This document shows, piece after piece, positions 9,303-12,963 of a stretch of DNA of 12,963 nt. Source of the stretch: Flammula alnicola (lineage: Eukaryota > Basidiomycota > Agaricomycetes > Agaricales > Strophariaceae); assembly GCA_015499995.1 (NCBI GenBank), contig JADNRV010000790.1:1-12963 (forward strand), given 5' to 3'. Made by a program: the position numbers and the translations under genes. Position 1 is the stretch's first letter, and each line of letters starts with the position of its first letter. The notes under the pieces are model-generated. The model was not told the origin of the DNA. It saw nothing but the letters and a program-made list of their open reading frames with translations, and did not search any database.

Positions 9303-9863
9303 ACTAAGTACAGTACAGTAATACGAAAATACAAATTCGTGCCGTGGCGTGTGCTATTGCGTGCTGCTGAAACAGGATTAAGCGTGTGGGATTTCAATTA
9401 AAGTAATTGCAGAGCCGCAGTTTGTGCTGGCAACCAGTGGACGTGACAGACAAGAGATAGAGTCTATACTTGCAACTGGCAAAACGGTAGGAGAGGAGAG
9501 TCAAAGGTGAGAAACTTGTTCCGCCTGCAGGTTGTTGATCAAATCACACGTGCCAAGAAACCCTAATAGGAATCAGGCACATTATGGCCGAAAGCAGGCA
9601 AGAGTGTGATCAATGATGTTGACCAAGGCACATGGGAAGCAATGGCCTTCTCTCAGATTCGTGCGAGCGATTCGACAAGATCCCTAGTCCATCTGCGGGT
9701 GTTTCGCAGAATTAGATAAGCCATCCCGTTTTTCTCGCCATCGTCCCAAATATCCCTCTCTGTCGACAAGATATCGTAGACTGTCTCTTCCTCGAGCTCT
9801 CGATAATATTTGGGGCAGATAAATCAGGCCTAGTGCACAGGATTTTGCCAGCACCATATGGGG

Positions 9864-9893
9864 CCAATCAAGGTCGGAGCCAATGGGCTGCCG
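9864..9893 (+). promoter_or_regulatory. Two CCAAT boxes and a CGG-N13-CCG site upstream of TF2
   Basis: CCAAT occurs at 9864-9868 and 9880-9884, about 440 bases before the TF2 start. The second lies inside CGG (9875-9877), 13 bases, then CCG (9891-9893). CCAAT is the Hap-complex site, and inverted CGG triplets are the usual zinc-cluster target. Autoregulation is possible but only inferred; short motifs like these are common by chance. Confidence 0.3.
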
Positions 9894-10267
9894 TGGTCGC
9901 TCGAAAGTTTGTTCCGATGAGGATGGAACGAAGGAAATCGTGCAGGACCCAGCTGGGAATCTGCCGATCAGACCTGCCGGGAAACTCGAAACTTGACAAG
10001 TTGGATACATACCTCCACCGACAAAAAGAGATTGAACAAAGGTAAGGTAATCTATGTAGCAAGTTCCTTGGAAACAGACCCATCAAGTGTCCCAGCCCGT
10101 TTGGGTCCCTCTCCTTTTTTTAGATCTCGACTTCCTCCTTGGTCGGTATCTGACGAACGCTTGGCCGATTTTCCCTACAACCCTTTCCTCATACATAATC
10201 GCGTCCGTATAACAAATTACTCCGACCGTATCTTGCCTCTTTTCCTCTTTCAGTTTCCTCCGGCCAT

Positions 10268-10276
10268 TTTATAATA
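10268..10276 (+). promoter_or_regulatory. Possible TATA element of TF2
   Basis: TTTATAATA lies about 45 bases before the ATG and is followed by a CT-rich leader with TCTCTCTCT-like words. This spacing would leave only a short 5' untranslated region, so the role is uncertain. Confidence 0.3.
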
Positions 10277-10318
10277 CACCAACTCCTCTTGTGCTTCTCT
10301 CTCTAAAACTCTTTGCCA

Positions 10319-12771
10319 ATGGCCTACAGAAGTCACACAGCCTCTCCTGCTGGAAGCGCTTCTCCCTCCACCTCATCCTCTGCAAACGTCTCCCCTTACA
10401 TCGACACAACCCCCCTCGACTCAATGGTCTCCGCAGACGACCACGACTCCTCTTACAGTGCCCATGGAACACCCAACCACTCAACGACCAGTCTACCTCG
10501 CACAATGAACGCGGGCAAAGGAGGTTGCTGGTGCGTGTTCTAGTTATTGAATAGATATGACCCTGTGCTAACGAGGCGCGGTGCTTCGCAGGACATGCCG
10601 TGTTCGACGGAAGGTCCGTAAACATACTGATTTTCGTCGCGATAACACCCCCTCATTCAGTGCCCACCAACAGAAATGTGACGAGCAGCGAGAAGGCGAC
10701 TCGTGTAGAACTTGCAAACGCCTAACCATCAAGTGTTTGGGATGGGGTCCAAAACGGCCTGATTGGATGCGGGTTAGTCAATCTCAACTCGTTTTGACTT
10801 ATCACTGATGATGACGGGACGCGTATCATTAGGACAAGAAGAATGTAGATGCCTACAAGGCAAGCATCAAGGCTCAGCTCTCGCGAGCAGGCCTCATTCG
10901 TGGCCAGCCGCGCCATAATCCTATGCAAGTGCCCCAACAGCGGGGAATGCCGACCAACACACGACAGCAGCAGACGATGAACAGCCACGGCTCCGTTGGT
11001 CTAACCCGCAACACCTTCGAGTCATTTCAGCATCCCGTCGAGACACCATTCGGCCATAGCAACAACGACCTGCTCATGCCCGCACTGCCCGGTAAGTACT
11101 TATGCCAACAAGGGCAGTGTTTTCGAAAGACTCACAATACATCCTTCAGGGGCATCCAACTCGAGCTTTGACCAACTCTCGAGGAACTTCGATCCGTTCG
11201 ACCCCGCAACGAGCTTCCACTACAGCCACCCACTTTCGTCCACACCTTTCCATCATTCACTCGTCCCCGATTCCCTCAATGATTTCGGGCTGCTCCCCCC
11301 GTCAGCGACCGACCCCTTGGGTTTCGCGGACCAAATTTCGCCCTACCACATGCCTGCTGGCCAATCGGGCGGCCAAGAGGAATTGGTAATGCACTATTTC
11401 GACAACGTGCGGAAAGTACAACCGTTCTTCGCCGGCGAGGCGTTGACTGATATCACGTATTCAGTAAGCACAACTGAGTACCAGTTTACACTTGAAGACG
11501 TAGCTGACCTTTGGATAATAGGCCATCGTCGAGGAACCTCACGGAGCAGTTACTTTGGCAATATGTGCCCTCGCCGACTTGCATTTGAAGCAAATGAGGA
11601 TCTCGCAAGGGCTAGAAGCTCCCAACCAAGCATCTGAAAATTCACATGCAACCTATCTCAAAAATGAGGCCTTGTTAAAACTAGAGACAAATAAAAATAC
11701 TCACGGATGCTGGACTGACAACGACGCGATTGCCGCTCTCCATCTCCTCAGCTTGTCGCAGCTATCGGGCGGCGGCAGCGACTGGGAGACACCATTCAAC
11801 ATCCTCAGCCAATGGCTCCACCAGACGAACCTGCACCTCGCCGAAGACCCGTGGATGGCATTCCTCAACCTCAGCCCAGCCACGCAGCATTATGTCAAGG
11901 CGACACTGGTACGTTTTCGATCAGTTTTCCCGAGCTTCCGGAATCCTTACGTTATACCCCACAGTGGCTTGACGTGTTTTCCAGTCTGTCTGTTCCGCGA
12001 CCCCCGAAGTTCTTGCCTCTGTGGAAGAGCCTCCTTGGGGAACAGGGCAATTATTGGGCGAATGGCAACGACTTGGAGATGCCCCGTCGACTTCGGATGG
12101 ACGCCTTGACGGGATGTCCAGATGAAGCGATGTTGGCCATCGCCGAGGTCTCTTCGCTCGCGCACTGGAAAGCTGCTCAGCTGCGCAACGGGTGCCTCAG
12201 CTATCCCGAACTCATTCGGCGAGGTACTGCCATCGAACAACAATTGCGACGCTATCAAACCGACCTCTCGATGGCCAGTGACGCCTCGCAAACACGGTTG
12301 CACAGTACTGCGGGTGTAACCCCAACAGACGAAGAACGGTCGCTCATCGCGAGTGTCTTCCGAGAAACAGCGAACCTGTATCTCCATACAGTGCTCAGCA
12401 ATTCCACCCCTGGTGAGTTTTCAAAGCTTCAGTATTTTCTGGTACATGTTTGGCTGACATAAGCTCTATGATTAGGCGTACCTGAAATCAGTAACGCCGT
12501 CGAAATTATTGTTCGCCTCTTTTCCCAACTCCCCCCAGCGAGCTTGATCGCTCTCTTATCTTCCCATATGTCTTGCGGGATGCATGACTAACGACTCGAC
12601 GAGAAGAGATTTCTTCAAGAGCCGCATCAGGGCCTTGAACGAGAGCTATGGCAACTTGTTGCCGACTCGCCGACTAATGGAGGCAGTCTGGCAAAAGCGC
12701 GATGCGGTGGTAAAGAAGTAGATGTTCGTGAAACAATACGAGAGCAGGGGCTCAAGTTGCTCCTCATTTGA
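10319..12771 (+). CDS. Zn(II)2Cys6 transcription factor TF2, eight exons, frame broken in the last exon
   Basis: Paralogue of TF1. Exons are 10319-10530, 10592-10613, 10674-10772, 10833-11091, 11150-11463, 11522-11908, 11965-12412 and 12476-12771. The Ser/Thr-rich N terminus is followed by the zinc cluster C70-X2-C73-X6-C80-X8-C89-X2-C92-X6-C99, then CLGWGPKRPDWMR and a helix (KASIKAQLSRAGLIRG). The regulator domain starts near residue 274 (EELVMHYFDNVRKVQPFF). Read as it stands, the protein stops at 12591 after 618 residues. Yet similarity to TF1 continues past the stop in other frames (CMTNDSTRRDFFKSR, then MEAVWQKRDAV, then REQGLKLLLI to TGA at 12769), reaching about 679 residues. Three one-base losses, near 12549, 12563-12565 and 12712-12714, explain this; each sits beside an identical base or run. 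The gene is either intact with sequence errors or recently damaged. Exon 2 is a 22-base microexon. Confidence 0.82.
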
Positions 12772-12963
12772 ACAAAATAACCTGCACATTAAAGCACGAT
12801 TGATGACGGATTTCAATGTTATTATATGACGACGCACCTAATTGCCCTCGTCCAGCTATTCCCTCTTCGTTCTACACCTGCTACACGTCCCCTTGATATC
12901 CCATGTATTTCTATGTACGCATATATCCCCTATATAAAATAATATAACCTATGTTTTAAAGTC
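12772..12963 (+). other. 3' flank of TF2
   Basis: AT-rich sequence with ACATTAAAGCA at about 12787 and ATATAAAATAATATAA near the window end as possible poly(A) elements. No further gene begins within the window. Confidence 0.45.

Larger units (their letters stand above)
8778..10318. other. Intergenic region between the two zinc-cluster genes
   Basis: It starts with the 3' flank of TF1 (AT-rich CTTAATATATAA near 8943 as a possible poly(A) element) and ends with the promoter of TF2. Short frames at 9101-9307, 9684-10010 (minus) and 9833-10045 lack domains and are not called. The DNA holds a TCA microsatellite, two palindromic sites and a pair of CCAAT boxes. No RNA gene is seen. Confidence 0.5.

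Noticed and set aside
9684..10010. 108-codon minus frame between the regulators
   Set aside because: No motif; a vague likeness to transposon-type basic segments could not be supported.
12581..12616. Short intron to explain the first TF2 frame breaks (CTAAC-like branch at 12586-12592)
   Set aside because: It would be under 40 bases, with a poor acceptor, and would remove residues that align well with TF1.
1..12963. A novel multi-gene system or metabolic cluster
   Set aside because: Genes are an ACBP, a PH protein and two regulators; no biosynthetic, defence or mobile enzymes accompany them, so only the regulator pair has a plausible link.

Overview
The window reads as nuclear DNA of a filamentous basidiomycete, most likely a mushroom-forming agaricomycete. 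The genes are cut by many short introns (51-77 bases, GT..AG, often with CTRAY-like branch sites). Codon use is GC-rich in some exons, and two of the four genes are Zn(II)2Cys6 regulators, a fungus-specific family. No bacterial, viral, CRISPR or secondary-metabolite cluster signature is visible. Assignments rest on reading motifs and splice sites by eye; no database search was possible.

Layout. At 120-679 on the minus strand lies a five-exon acyl-CoA-binding protein gene (ACB1-like), convincing by its signature but with one base missing in exon 1. From 680 to about 3000 the DNA is AT-rich and gene-poor, with a perfect 8-bp hairpin and some small repeats. At 3141-4883 on the plus strand is a four-exon, 504-residue protein with two pleckstrin-homology (PH) domains, probably preceded by an intron in its 5' leader. 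From 4884 to 6583 is a T-rich 3' flank and then the promoter region of the next gene.

The right half holds two paralogous Zn2Cys6 transcription factors in tandem on the plus strand. TF1 (6584-8777, five exons, 648 residues) is intact. TF2 (10319-12771, eight exons) matches TF1 from the zinc cluster to the C terminus, but its last exon changes reading frame three times. Between them lie 1.5 kb without a convincing gene. The pair shares two intron positions around the zinc cluster. Three further introns in TF2's 3' half are absent from TF1.

How they work together. The two regulators are the only genes with an evident relationship; they look like an old tandem duplication whose targets cannot be told from the sequence. 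The acyl-CoA-binding protein and the PH protein are housekeeping-type lipid or signalling genes with no visible link to them.

Points most worth a second look: in both regulators the intron inside the zinc cluster is a multiple of three and free of stops, so its retention would insert 22 or 20 residues between the second and third cysteines. TF2 has a 22-base microexon whose skipping creates an immediate stop. All four frame breaks in the window fit loss of one base next to an identical base or run, which suggests sequence error rather than gene decay.
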